Assembly (NCBI RefSeq): GCF_024713945.1
Contig: NC_134678.1
Location: 2,604,001 to 2,668,000 of the forward strand
DNA length: 64,000 nucleotides
Direction: 5' to 3'
Origin: Dermatophagoides farinae
Taxonomy: Eukaryota; Arthropoda; Arachnida; Sarcoptiformes; Pyroglyphidae
The notes under the pieces were generated by a model. That model was not told where the DNA came from. It made no database searches and saw only the letters and a list, made by a program, of their open reading frames with translations. Each line of letters begins with the position of its first letter. The first letter of the stretch is position 1. Of the stretch, positions 43,987-58,812 are shown one piece after another. A program made the translations under genes and the position numbers.

Positions 43987-46900
43987 GTGATGAAAAGCTA
44001 AAATAGAATGGATCAATGTTATTGTGAAGAAATAAAAGTCTATTACAAGCTTGAATTTTATGTTATGTTATGTGTTGTTTTTGTCCATGTCCACAATAGA
44101 AAATGTCTATATTGATATTGATCAATTTTTTTTTCTTTTCTTTATAGATTGTCGTTTTTCCTTTTTTTGTTTTCTTTTTACCAATATGCATTAATTTGTT
44201 TTACGAGAGTTCCCAAGAGTGTTGACAAAATGTATAGATACGACAATATGGATAATGAATGAGCCAAAAAATAAAAAAATAAAAATATTTATACATCTTT
44301 CTTCTGTAAAAGAAAGATTGCTACAATTAATCGATCCATCATATTAGTGTATACATGATACATAGAATTTTTTTTTTGTTATTGATAAAGTTATTGGCAT
44401 TATTATGATTATCATCAACGATGATGATTATCGTTGATCATATACGGAAAAAAAATATTGAATCAAATAGACAAACAAACAGGAAAAAAAATGTACAATA
44501 GCAACGAATGAATGAATGATTAGGAAATTAAGATCATTCATTTTTGTTCAGGGAGATTTTCTGCAATCCAAAAATAAAAATCTCAACATTATATTCAACT
44601 AAATTTGCAAATGGTTCTTCAATTCCAGTTTAACTCAATATTTCAATATGGTGATCTATTTGTCGATTGATGATTTTTGTTATACATTCATGAACACACA
44701 CCCATAAACACAAAAAATAAGATAAAGTTGGCCATTTTGTTACTTTTTATCTTGATTTCATCATTATCACCAAATCAACATTGATGATTATATTTATTAA
44801 TAAATGACCCATTCACAACAAAGACATCATAGAATATTTAACCATTATATATAAGTAATAATAACTATTATGTAATGATGATAATGATGATTATATACTT
44901 TTCTATTTCTTTTATTTATATAGAGTATATAGAGTTTATTAAGTAAATGATATAATGATAATAATAATAAGTATCATTATTATCAGAATTCTTTTTAAAC
45001 TCTGTCTGTATGTGTGCATTAATAATATATGTCTTTTTTCCATTTTATTATTATTGTATTAGATGTGTTCTATTATATTATTTTTATTTAAATTGTAAAT
45101 GGTCAACATTTTATCAGATGTTTAGATGTTTGATCATTGAATGCATTGTGATCACTACTACTTGCGTGTTATATATTATATTGTATATAATTTGATTATT
45201 GATTGAAATAGAATTCAGATTGAATCGAACTATGCTTACTATGCTTGACGTTTATTTATGATCAATTCGATTTTTTTTTCATAATAATACAATTTTGCAT
45301 AGCAAAAGATTGCATGAAAAAAAAGATTTTTTCATTCTGCATTCTGCCACATTACATACAATGTATACTTGCAAGTTATTTTACTGTGTTTCATTTCGTA
45401 CCACTTCTAAAATGACGACGATTCTGTCTGACAAGTAAGATAAATTTATTGAAAGAAGAATATAGAATATTGGAGAAAAAAAGACAAAGTTGCAATAAAT
45501 GTGTGAAAATCACGAGAACCAAACTATGGCTAGATCCGTGACTAATTTTGTTCCATACATTATAAATTTCCATGGAATCTTCACACACACACACACACAC
45601 ACACACACAGGAGGAAGAATAAAATTTGGTTATTTTGTATTTTTCTTTTTTTAGCCTAATAATTCATCGAAAATGGTTACGTTGATATAGTAATGGTGCT
45701 TGTTTTTTTTCTAGAATAATCGTTCGACCAACTTTTTTTGTTCACAATGGTCGATTTTCGATCTGATCATGAAATGAAACCATCAGTAACCAAGTTATCG
45801 TAGAAACAAAAAGTTGATTAATAAAATTATTATTTAAACGTGAAGAAAAAACAAATAAAAATAATGAAAAATACTATTTATTATTATCAATGATTTGGTC
45901 AAACATTGGACATTTGATAGTTTTGTTTTACCTTATCATGAAAATAAATTTATCATTTTCTTTTGGACATTAAATAATGTTTTTTTTCTTCTTTTGTGTT
46001 TTAGAATCAAAAACAAACAAAAAAACAAATATTCCATATTCTCGATATCATGTACAATTCCATAACAAGGTTTCTATTTTTGTTGTTTTTTTTAATCAAT
46101 GGAAAAAACAAGGAAATTTTTTTTTGTTGTTGTTATCATTGAAACAGCCATCTATGTCTACATGTGGATAATTCTGTCATTTTTTTTCATATTCTTCATC
46201 GTAAATAATCCAAAGAATTTCTTTATTCTTTAAACAACAACAAAAACAAATAGATCGTTATGGAATATTTATTCTACCATCGTCATCGATAAAGATGATT
46301 ATACGGCAATGATATGGTGAGAATTACAATTAATCATGATAGGTTCTTCTATTCTATTTTTTTTTCTCATTGTATTAGGAGGAGCTATACATTTACATTC
46401 ATCTATCTATTAGTGTTTAATGTTTTGTATCAATGTGTATCAATATCTTGATGTGTATTTGGGCAAGGAGAAGAAAGATGATTCATTGATGTTTTTCATG
46501 ATTTATAATATTATAATGAAAAGTGGATGAATGATTATGATGATGATGATGATGATAGTAATGGCTATTGGTGTTCAATTTTTGTCGGAGAATCATGATC
46601 ATTTTTGTTAGGGTTTTCTGCATTGTATTCTCAGCATTTGATTCTTTTGTTTTCTGAAATGTTCTAACTATTATTATCAGTGATAAAAAGATTAAAAATA
46701 GTCAATTTAGTGGATAAGACAAGATGAGAAAAATAAAATTCTGTTTTTTTTTGTTTTGCAACACTGATCTTTTTTAATAAAGTCTGATTCGTTGATTCGA
46801 CTAACTCACTCTCTTTTTCTCTCTTGAATTTATGGCGTATGTGTGTGTGTGTGTTTGTTTCAAATTAGATCAAAACAAAAAAAAAAAGAAAAAATGGCCT

Positions 46901-49900
46901 GGCTTTGCCTGTATCCATCATTCTCATCGACATTGTCATTATTGTCGTATAAAATTATAGTTTGAGTTTAATTGAGCGAACCATTTATTTTGGCCTATGT
47001 GTTTTTTTTTCTATGTTTTGATGACGACTAGCAAACAGAGGAGTAAATGGAAATAGTTATATATATGCGTCTTGTTGGATCTTGATGTGAAAAAAGGAGG
47101 CTTTAAACATTCTCATCATCATCATCATCATCATCACATATATGGTTAAGAATATTAGTTTCGTTTCGTATTTTTTCCCAATTTTCATTTCACACACACA
47201 CACACACACACACATTTTGAATGGATAAAGCATTCATTATAAACAACCATCGTTGGTACGGCTGCTACTTTTATCCATTTATGCTTGTTTGGATAGATTA
47301 TATCTATTCATCTATCTATCTATCTATTTATTATACAAATACAAACAAACATAAACACACACACACACATAACCAAACAGTAACCATAAACAATAGATTT
47401 TCTCCTAATAATAAGTGATGAATAGATTGTATAAAGTAATAAATAAAAGCTACCTAATAATCGTTATAATGGGTAGGGGAAAAAGCAAAAAAAAAAGATG
47501 TTTCAAAGTTAGTGGGCAAAAAAAATATCATCTACCCTTTTTCAATGTTCCACCTAAGCTATATGAAAGAGTTATGATAATTTGTCGATTATCATTATTA
47601 GTAGTAGTGGATATAACAATAAGAAAGAAAAAAAAAGAAGCCATAGATATGAGATTTATGATTAGATATTTTTCACTGAGATCTGGATTGGATAAATTCA
47701 AATAGAAATAAATGAAAATAGCATTTTTGCTGATTCTCTCCATATATGTAATATGAAAGTTGTGAAAAATAATTGCTTTGTTAACCCTTGACTGAATTTA
47801 TCTTTCTCTCTCTCTCTCTCCCTTTCTATTGCTGTTAGTTTTTTAGCTATCTGGCCATTATATTCAAATTCTAATACAAAAAATGAATGAAAGAATTGCC
47901 GATTGAGATAACTTTGCATGGAAAAAAAATAAAGAAAGAATGTTATGTCGCCATTGCCATTGCTAACGTCATCGTCATCATGATCATTATGATGACGGCA
48001 TAGAAAAAAAAATGGTTCTATGGCCATATAATCTATCAATAATCTTTGATCTTGATCGTTGTTGAATTTTTAAAGTTTAAGTTTGTTTTCTTTTTATTCA
48101 TCTTACTTCTTGATAATGAAAGTTGAATCCATCAAAATATAATACATCAATAATACTCAAATACCGAAAATGAACGAAAGAATGAGAGAAAGTATTTCAT
48201 TTTTTTTTTGTTCCGATGGCAAATAATCGAGAAAAAAACATTATCAATGAGCGATGGTCAAAAAAAAACCAATTATTGGTCGATTTCTATTTATAGGTTT
48301 GTTGCTGATGATGATAATGTTCTTTGATCCATCAAAAGTGTAGAATAACGACTTTATACACTCAAATATATATATATATATATATGATATGTGTTCAATG
48401 ACCATATATATGGCCTACTGCTCTTTTTTTTTCTTTTCTTTAAAGTGTAGTAGTATTCGTTATCTGACATTCTTGGATTCTTGGATTTCTTGTATGTTTT
48501 TTCATCTGACAAAAAATTTTCTAACACATTCATTCAACACAGAGACACATACACTCATTTATTTATTTTTTTTTTTTGGTTCTTGAAGCTTATTGTTTGG
48601 AAATTTTTTTTTTTTTTTTTGGATATAAAAAACACACACACACATAGAGAGAGCCAAATAAAAATTCATATTATGTTGGTGAGAATTGTTCCATCAAAAT
48701 TTTCATGTATTTCATTTCACACATATATATATATAGAAAAGGGGATATATATCAAATGCGTTTACATCAAATGACAAAAAATCTCTTTTTTTTCACTTGC
48801 TTAAATTCTGGAACTCATCTCATCTCATCTCATCTTTTTTTTCGGTTTTCCATTTTTTTTTTCTATTCTTTTGAATGCCATGAATTGCTGCCGGTTTTTT
48901 TTTGTATGGATATTTTTCTCTCTCACTATTTTTATATGTCAACTACAACCACCAAAATCAAAGAAGAAACTAAAGTGAAATGAAGAAAAAGAAACAACCA
49001 GCTATAATAGTTGATGATGATGATGATGATGATGATGATGAGAATGGAAAATGGGCAAAGAAACTCATAAACATTTTTCCATATGCATGTAAATGACTAG
49101 AATTACACATTTATATATTTTTTATGAAAATTTTTTTACTGGAATAAAATCCATTCAACCCATATAACCATTTATATTATAATAATGAAAAAAAAACAAA
49201 TCATGAATTGGCTTTAACTTATTATGATTTTTTTTTCTTCAATAATTTTGGATCGCAGGTTTGTCGAAGCATTTTGTTGTTCAAAAAAATTTGTCATCTA
49301 CATCATTTGTTTTTTGTCTTTTCATAAATTTCACTATAACTCAACATATACTTTTATTATGAACAAAAAAAAATGAATGAATGAATGACATTCCTTGGCA
49401 ACGGCTTGTCACATTTGTTGTTGTTCGTTGTTGATTGGTGCCCATCATTTGTATGGCTTGTAGAATTGTTGATGTTCATTGATCATCATCATCATCATCA
49501 TCATCATCAGTATAATGATCTAAAATAAAATTTCAATCAAAAAAACCATGTGATTCTTATTCTATGTATATACATGTATTACAAATCAAATGTTTAGTTA
49601 TGGAACCAGTGGTGATGATTGAAATTTTTTTTATTATTTTATTTTTCATTTGAACATAGCAATGAAGTTGACGCTAAAATATATTCTCACACAGTTAGAA
49701 AGAGAAAATCTCTTTTACTACCAAGAATGTTGAAATAATACCAAACGAACAAAAAAAAAACAGAAGGAAGTTAGAAAAAGAAAAAAAAAGTTCAGGCAAG
49801 TGTCAAGCTAGAGAAAAAAAAAAGAAAAAAAATTTCTTTCTATTTTTAACGGTTTTTGTTGTTGTTGTTGTTGTTGTTGTTGTTGAATGAATAAATATAG

Positions 49901-52900
49901 GAAATAACAATGAAATGAATAAAAAATAAAAAATTTTCCGTGAATACCAAACGATCAACCAAGAAAGATAAAAAGTAGAAAAAAAAATTTATATGTGAAA
50001 CAAAGTGAAACATATAGCGTAAATATATTTGTGTATGGCATCCTACTTGGACCAGCTTTATGGTTTTTTTTTCTGTTGGCACATACATACATGGTTAGAC
50101 ACATTTAAAACAGCATTTACTTTTTTTTCGTTTGTTTGTTTGTTTCACAGTCACAGTCAGTGATTTTGGATTCACATTTTTATTTTTTATTTTTTTTTTT
50201 TTTTACTTTTCACACTTCTTCATTCATTCTTTGTGTCATATATGAATGAAAAAAAAACAATAACAGAAACAATATTGTGCATGATGATGATGATAATGAT
50301 ATTCTCATTTAAATTTTATATATACAAAAGATTCTGTATATGCAATGTGTAATGTCCTTCAAAGGACATCGTAAAATAAGAATACAGTTTCCTTCAAGTA
50401 TTCTTGAACGAATTGGCAAATGAGGAAACTATGTGGAAAAAACGTGGTCATGAATCATATGAATCATACCTTATTTGCTGGCTTGCCGTCAATATTCACC
50501 ATCATTTTTTAAAAATCTTCATTTTTTTTTATTAAATTTTCTTATATTTAAAATTTGTGTTTGTATCCACGTGTGTTTAATTTTGGCCATAAAGAAAACG
50601 GTGTGTTTGTTCCAAGGTAAATTAACTTGGAAACAGATAGCGACCTAAAGACAAGTCCTTCCGGCCACAATAGCTATAGTAGCAATCAGTATAGTGGGTT
50701 AATATCCGATACATAACATTTATATGTGTGTGTGTGTGCGTGTTTTGGAACAATGAGTATCTGTAGTATGTGTTTCTTTTTTTTTTTTTTGAATAATAAT
50801 GATAATAATAACAATAATGACACCAACCTCAACCATATATATGCCATTACACTTACATATTGCACACACACACACACACACACACAGACAATTATTCAAA
50901 TTCTTCTTTCCATGGTGTCTTTATATCGTCAACAACGAATCCTAACATATTCTTTGTTTTATTTCATCTTAGCTTTTGGTGTTTAGTTGTGGTGGCTTTA
51001 GTTTACATTTTTTCCTATTGTCTTTTTTTTCGTCACATTTCTACCTCCAAATACCCCTATCATCATCATGTAAATATTCAAAAAAGAATTCTTCTGGTTT
51101 TTTTCCCCATACTGTTCAATTCTATACATAGTATGTATTACATACACACACACATAGTAAATACAATGAGAATAATTTTTGCACTAAAAAAAAATACTTC
51201 TTGGACTAACTTTTATCCATGAGAAAAAAAAATAGGGAAAGAATATGGGGTTTATACAACTATACTCTCTACTCATACATCGTAATGTTATCGTACGATA
51301 TATTCTTTGCTTTTGTGTTGGTTTCACATCTTTTTCATTTTCGAGGTTCACAATCTTTTTCTCTTTCTTTCTTCTTTGTTCATGGTGTTCTATTAATGGC
51401 ACACATCCGCTATGTTGATGATGATGATGATGATGATGGCTATGAACACTAACTCGAATCGATGAACCAGACCAAAGTAAAATCCGAAACCCTCGTATAT
51501 TCACTAATATACACAAAAAAAAATAGATGACGACGACCCAAAGGCAAAGAACAGGCGAACATTATCATCATCACCATCCATATATCCTCTCTCTCTCATT
51601 TTATTTTACCCCCTTTCTCTAACACTCTTTTAGGAGGAGAAAATGAGAAAAAAAACCAAACGCAAAATAGTGAATGAAACAAAGAATCCAAACGATGACG
51701 ACATAAAAACACACACACACATATACATTTTTTTACTTGTGATTCGGTATCGGTATCGGGTTTATTCGTACTTTTCATTCATTTGGTCGATTCGATTTGA
51801 GATCCGGAGCAATGGTTTTTTTTCTCATTTTGCCTTTACTCTCTCTTTCACTCTAACTAAACCGAACCCGGTTCGAACACAATTACTATGTATATGTGGA
51901 TGATGATGATGATGGGTGCATGGTACATACCACTTGTGATTGCGCCTGTATGTTTTTGTGTAATAATAATGTATGTGTGTGTGTCTGTGTGTGTATGTGG
52001 CTAGAATTTTGTTGTTTTTTCTTTCTTTCTTCATACAGATTCTATGTATTAATATTTTGATGCTACCACTACAAATCAATGAGCTATGATGATAATGATA
52101 ATATTCCCAAAATATCCGTGAAATATCTAGTGGAGAAAGCAAAAGAATATGTATAGAAAGAGAGAAAAAAAACGAGAAAATGTGTGATAGAGAAAGAGCT
52201 AAACAGAATTGGAAAAGAGCGATTTGAGATGAAAGAGAATGGGGAAAAAAGTTCCAGAAGTTCCTATTGATCATAGAGAATTTGGATTCAATTTTTTTCT
52301 TCTGTTCATGATTCCAAATATTTGTGTGTATTTATGTGTGTGCGCATGTGTGGACCATTTTTAAAATTACAATAACTGAATGAATGGATGTGGATGATGT
52401 CTGTTCCTGAAACTCGATGTATATGTGGATAATATACATTGTATACATTTACATTGGCCGCCATTCATTCAATCGGCATCAATACATACATACACACATA
52501 TACACAAAAAAAACGCACGCACATTTTTTATTCTTCATCATCTTCGTCATCATCTATTATAACCAACAATGTCTTTCTATGGTTCCACTGTGTTTTTATT
52601 TTCATCAACAACTTCAACATCATCCATACGACAACCATCATCATCTTCATACACATCTTATATACAAAAATACAGATACCGATGATTATGATCACAAACA
52701 CATACACACACAAAAACATCGACGACACATCCGGAATGATAACAATGTTTCAATGATTTTCAATGAATTTTCAAAGAAAAAAAAACATTGGACATTTCTT
52801 TGTAAATTGATCATTTGTTCAAAAAATCCATAAAGTTTTTCACATAAACATTTATATAATATAAAATCATTGGCCATATTTTACATACATCTTTATCCTA

Positions 52901-53679
52901 AAAATAATGTACGTGGACACACCCATCCCTCCATCCACACACACACACACACATGCTATTTATTGCAGAATCTCAAACCAGATACAGAGAATGATTTAAA
53001 AAATAATTGATAGAATTTACCTCAAAACATAATTATCATATATATTGATGCATAATTTACAATCAAATCCTCTGTGATGTTGTCAATACCTCTCACTCTC
53101 ACTTACTTTCTTTTGGATGTAAATGCGTGACATAGACATACACCCAACATATATAAATTTATTTTGTGAAAATCCATGTATTGAATTCAACCAAATCAAA
53201 GATTCCGAATTTCAAAACATACATACTTTTGTTTTGTGTGAATTAAATTCCAATATCATTAATGTCCATTTATTGTATCAGTCAATTTAGTGAAACACAC
53301 ACACACAGAGAAAAATTTGATTCAAGCAGATTCCAATTTCATACATATATATGAAGTTAATCAATTAATTTTCTCTCGCAAACAACAACGGATTCCGGTT
53401 ACGATTTTTTTTATGAAAATATATGTCCTATCGACAAGATTTGTTGACAAACCTTTTTTCCAAATTATCATCATCATCATCGTCATGATCATTAAATATA
53501 GAAAAAAATAAAAACTTTTTTTACGACTATCTAATATCTCTCTGACTGTGTGTGTGTGTGTTTATTATTATTATTATCCATTTTTTTTCTTGTTGTTCAC
53601 ACACAATATTTCATCATCATCATCATCGCCCATTTTCGTTTTTGTTGTTTTTGTTGTTTTTTTTATATTTTCTCGACGA
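42185..53679. other. AT-rich intergenic DNA upstream of the host gene
   Basis: Simple repeats dominate: ATG/ATC runs (43945-43987, 47112-47136, 49014-49041), a GTT run (49857-49885), CA/TG runs (47190-47215, 50862-50886) and TA runs. A cluster of inverted repeats at 50352-50632 is listed separately. No convincing exon on either strand. Confidence 0.55.
50352..50632. repeat. Cluster of short perfect inverted repeats
   Basis: Four complementary pairs lie close together. ATGTCCTT/AAGGACAT (50352-50369) has a 2-base loop. AAGAATAC/GTATTCTT (50378-50385, 50398-50405) has a 12-base loop. AGTTTCC inside that loop (50386-50392) can pair with GGAAACT at 50424-50430, giving pseudoknot geometry. TTCCAAG/CTTGGAA lies at 50610-50632. 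The surrounding sequence has few simple repeats for this window. It may be an eroded mobile element or a structured RNA; neither is shown. Confidence 0.4.
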
Positions 53680-53686
53680 TATATAA
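53680..53686 (+). promoter_or_regulatory. Candidate TATA box for the FAM117-like gene
   Basis: TATATAA lies about 300 bp before the exon 1 ATG, in a short, less A/T-monotonous stretch (CGACGATATATAACCGG). TATA-like strings are frequent by chance here, so this is only a candidate. The first exon could also lie further upstream. Confidence 0.2.
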
Positions 53687-53987
53687 CCGGTAAGTTCTGG
53701 TTCATTTACTCGTTAGTTTGTTTGTAAAATAAAGGTGGTTTGCTTGAATAACCCGATTGAAATGACTGATAATTCTTCTCTTTTTCCCCTCTATATATTT
53801 TTCTTGTTATGTGTGCTTGTATTTGTCACTTACTTAACTCTTTTTTTTCAAAATTTCATTTTTTTTGCTCATTATACAGCCCAAATTTTTTCTTCATACA
53901 ATATTGAATTGATTCATTCATATTTGTATCGAATTTCATAACGACAACAACACGTTTTATTCATTTGGATTTAATATTTATAAAACG

Positions 53988-54323
53988 ATGAAACTTCGAC
54001 GATCATCAAGTTTTGATTCATTATTCAATGTTTCAATGTTATCAACATCATCATCATCATCAACGACTACAACGTCATCATCATCATCATCAAGAATACC
54101 AGCCGTATCATCATTGATTCATGATACGAATGATGAACATCAATTATCGATCACAACATTTACAGCAACAAATATGGATAATAATGATGATAATAAGAAT
54201 GGTACAGCAACAATGATGATGACCAATGATGGCAATAATGAGAATAATGTCAATAACAATAACAATGGCTTTAATTATTATAAAACATATTGTGGACGAT
54301 CGATGATCGATCAAACAACACAG
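53988..54323 (+). CDS. Exon 1 of a FAM117/GLCCI1-like gene
   Basis: This is the first coding exon, 112 codons. The ATG at 53988 is the first in-frame start after a stop at about 53908, and CAG/GTAAAA at 54323/54324 is a good splice donor in phase 0. The protein begins MKLRRSSSFDSLFNVSML, followed by Ser/Thr-rich runs from ATC/ACA triplets, an Asn/Asp-rich stretch, and ends YYKTYCGRSMIDQTTQ. Joined to exon 2 it gives C..SM.DQ.TQTP..W downstream of RRSSSFDSL. Vertebrate FAM117/GLCCI1 proteins have, in this order, RRTSSLD and C-M-.-DKATQTP..W. That family is poorly characterised; GLCCI1 is glucocorticoid-induced. The assignment rests on these two motifs by eye, and no other conserved part is visible here. 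Confidence 0.65.
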
Positions 54324-54598
54324 GTAAAAATAAAAATGAAATGAAAGAATTTTATATATTATATGATCATTATGACGCTATTGCATGGATAGGAATTGTT
54401 CTTGTTGTTGAATTTTTTTTTTGTTTGTTTGGTATTTTAATTCTACGATTACATTTAGAACATTAATCAGGTTAAATATATAAATGTGTATCGATCTAGT
54501 TATTTTTTTCATTTACGATGATGATAATTCGAAATAATAATAATGATAAAATGGTCCACAAAAATACACATATATAGATGAAACGAAAGTTTCCTCTT

Positions 54599-54630
<32 letters not shown>

Positions 54631-57600
54631 TTTCTTGATGAATGTAGAAGATTAATTAAATCGATATCGAATCGATTCGGGTGTGTGTGTGTGTGTTTGC
54701 TTTTCCTAGTTAGTTTTTTGACCGATTATAATGGATCGTCATTAAGTATTTGCATTAGGTTCTTTTTTTTCACAATGAGTATGCTCATATTATATATATA
54801 TACATGTATCATGCGAAAAAAAGGAAAGAATTTTCTCCATTTTAACAGCAGCAGCAGCAGCAACAATAACAACAACAAAATTCTATCGTTTTTGAATTTG
54901 TTAGTACTGAAAATTTTTGTTACCAATACCAATATTTTATTGGTCGGATCTTTTTTTATTTTTTTTTTGTTCCATCGTTGATTCCTCGTAAATAACAATT
55001 TAGATTATTGCAAATATTATACTTGATATATATTGTATTACCCCGTTCAAATACAGTAGAAAAAAATGAGTGAAAGTGAATGAACCAGGAAAATAAATTC
55101 CTAAACATTTTACCTACTACGTATCACGGTTACTATCAACAAAATCAACAGACACAGCGATCACTTGATTACGAATGTGGAAAGAATTTTTTTTTATCAT
55201 TTCAAAATACTGTTAGACAATGAGAATTTATTTTCATTTTCATTTTTTTTTTTTTTTTTTTTTTTTGGTTTTCATTGCAAAATTCGGGAAAATAAATAAC
55301 CAAATGTGGGTATCTCAACAGTGTAGGTGTATGTGTATGTGTGTGCATGAATATGCATTCAAGAATATTTACACGTACCAGTAAAACCAGGATGGAATAA
55401 AAAAAAAACAACACTATTGAGATAGGTGTATTTTACACTATACCAATTTGATTCTATATGTTTTGATATGCAGCAACATTGCGGCCCATTAATTTTCAAA
55501 CACACATAATTTGTTACAATTTATACACACACTTTTCATTTCTTGATCAAATCTATTTGATCTGAATGTTTTTTTTATATATTTCATTTCTCTGTCATAG
55601 TAGTATATATGTATTCTGTATGTATTCTAAAGTGTTTCATTTTTGAATAATGAATGTTTCACTATATAAATTTTGATTACCGAACTGAAGAGAAAAAATT
55701 TATAAACACAAATACATATATATACAATATGTAGTTATAATTCAATAATAATTGATCAAAACATTTTTGTTGTTGTTGTTGTTGCTGTTGTTGTCGATAA
55801 ACCCTACGGCCAAACAGAATATAGATATATTTAGGAAATTCTCTCTATGAATTCACTATTTCCTTTTTTTCCTCTTTTCCGGGCTGACAAAATGATCAAA
55901 CATCAACGAGTGAAAGAAATATGTGATTGTGAATACAAATTGTGAAAAAAAACAAACAAAAAATTCAAACATTTTACAACTTTTCAATGTATTTTTTCTG
56001 TTCATTGGCCTTGTCAACAATGTTGTTGTTTATGGTAAACAAAATTTTTTCTGAAATAATAATGGTAAATAAATCAACGAGTGTTCACAAACACACACAC
56101 ACAACAAGCATACACTTATACAACATCACAGATACATACATACATTATTATAATTAAACAATTGAAATGACAATAGTTCCACTTAAAAATTTTTTATTCT
56201 GTTTTTATTGAGGAGAAAAAGATTTTTTTTTTTTGCCATTCTTTTTAATATTTTAATGTTATCGTTAATATTTGTATTCATCATTGAATATTTTTCTAAT
56301 GAAGTCAAAGCTTCTTGTTTGATGTGTGTGTGTATTCGATGAGAAGAGAAAATATATAGAAAAATATTCAAATTCATTCAGCCAAGTCGAATGATTATAA
56401 TCAACAAACCAAACGATTCAATAGAATGAAAGAAAAAACCAGTGAATGGTCGATCATTCGACCGTGTTTGTGTCAAAAATCCATCGTTTATTCTGATTGT
56501 CACACCAATTCAGGACCCTTGTTATTGGAAAAGATATTTTTATTTTTTTTACTTTTTTTTTTTTTGGTTGTTGTTGTTGTCGACATTTTTCATTGTTCCT
56601 GCTGTTGTGTTGTTGAATTCAATGATGTTTGTTGAACAAGTTTGAATTTTTTTTTTTTTACTATTTCTCTATTCTGACTATGTATTTGTATGAATGCAAG
56701 TGAATTTGAAAAAAAAAATAAAATAAAATAAAATGACTGACTGAATAAATTCCATTTACTGTTTTGTAAATGAAGTGAATGAAAAAAAAAAGTTCACGTT
56801 TGTGCATGTGTATCCGTTTTCGTCATCATCATCGTCGCCGTAGTTGTTGTTGTTGTTGTTGTTCCAGAAACATGCAACGAAAACAATCAGTTGTCCAATA
56901 ATAATGTCTATTGAACATTTAGCATTTGTTTCTTGTTTTTTTTCTATTTGTGTATGTGTGTGTGTGTGTGTTTTTTTATAATATTCAAGTGTGACGAGTG
57001 AATTTTTTTTTTATTTTATTTTATTTTTCAATATATATTGAATTTGTTTGTCTTGAAACAACATTGACAAACAATTGATTCTGTTTCGTTCATCAATGTT
57101 AATGTTATTCCATTGAAATTTTTTTTTTTGTTTTTTGTTCGTGCGATGGACACATTCATTTTTTTCAAGTTTTGTTGTTCAAATGTCAAATTTTACAGAA
57201 AGTGAGAAAAAGAGATTGAGAGAGAGAGGAGTATTTGACAGCAAATAAAAGCAAAAACAAATAAAAATAGTAAATTGAAAATGGAAATTAATATTGAATC
57301 ACAAGAAAAAAAATAGACAAAAATAAATTGATTAATCAGATTCAAATATTAGATTGATGGAAGGGGTGGTGGTGAACGTTTGTTTTTCCTATCAATCAAG
57401 AACCACATATTTTCCTTAAAATTTATATTAGATTCTATTCTATTCTAGATCAATAAGATAATGATGATAATAATTTGATCAATTGGGGCACAGCCCATCA
57501 CTTACTTTGATAAATCTATTATAGAATATTTTATATCAGTGGTAATAATTTACAATCCTTTCGTTACATTTCGAATCAATATTGATCATCATTAATGTCT

Positions 57601-58018
57601 TTCTGTCTGTCTGTATGTATGTATGTGTTCGTGAGAATTGTCCATCTATGTTGATGATTATTATTTTGTCGTTGTGGTTTTTTGTTGTTGTTGTTGTTTT
57701 TATATAGATCATTTTTTCCATTATCATCATCATCATCAAATAATAATTTCAATGGCAATGATTATCATGTGGATGACTTTATTATCATATAATAATCTTG
57801 ATCTAGTATGAAAAAAATGATAAATATAAATAGATAGGCCAATCAAGAATGAAAGAATAAAAATGCATTTATATCATGCAATGATAAACCAAAAGAAAAA
57901 AGTTTGTTGGCCCGTTTTTTTTATATATTCTCTGTTTATACAGTGTATGTGTATAAATATGTTTAGCCTGAATAAATGAATCAATTCCTGATCAATCAAT
58001 GATTACGTGATCTGAGAT

Positions 58019-58021
<3 letters not shown>

Positions 58022-58090
<69 letters not shown>
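58022..58090. repeat. (CT)n array in the intron
   Basis: This is an uninterrupted TC/CT array of 69 bp. It is complementary to the GA array about 610 bp downstream on the same strand. Confidence 0.95.
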
Positions 58091-58100
<10 letters not shown>

Positions 58101-58697
58101 CTTTTCTGTTTGATCCAATAATATACCCGAAAGAATGTCAATATAAATGTGAGTGAATGTGTGTGTGTAAACAAGAATTGACAAAAGAACAAGTAGATCA
58201 ACTATGGAATTTTTTTTTCACTAGATAGAATGGAACAAAAACATATAAAAACGATGATAATAATAAAGCCTGCATTATACTATAGTAAAAAAAATGAATG
58301 AATGACAATAACGATGGTGATGATGACAACAACGGAATGCAATGAAAAACAAATAAATAAACAATTCAAAAATGTTATTCGGTATTATTATTATTATTAT
58401 CAATTGAATTACCTTGTATATTTTTCCCATTATATTCTGTTGTCATCATCATCATCATTGTTGTAGTTATTGTCAAATGGTTGTCGTTGTCGTTGTTGTT
58501 TTTTTTTTTTTTTTTTTGAATTGTCAAATTTATTTATTCAAATTGTTTTCATTCACGCAGATCGAAAATTGTCATCATCATTTTTCATATATATGCATAT
58601 GTGTGTTTTGTTTGTTTGTGTGTGTGTGTGTGTGTATTGGAAATTTCTTTTAGTATTGTTCTTTGGATCTTGATGATTTTTTTTCCAAGAGATAGCC

Positions 58698-58812
<115 letters not shown>

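Noticed and set aside
51850-51880. Palindrome CGAACCCGGTTCG resembling a tRNA T-arm sequence
   Set aside because: No acceptor, D or anticodon arm can be built around it; no tRNA gene.
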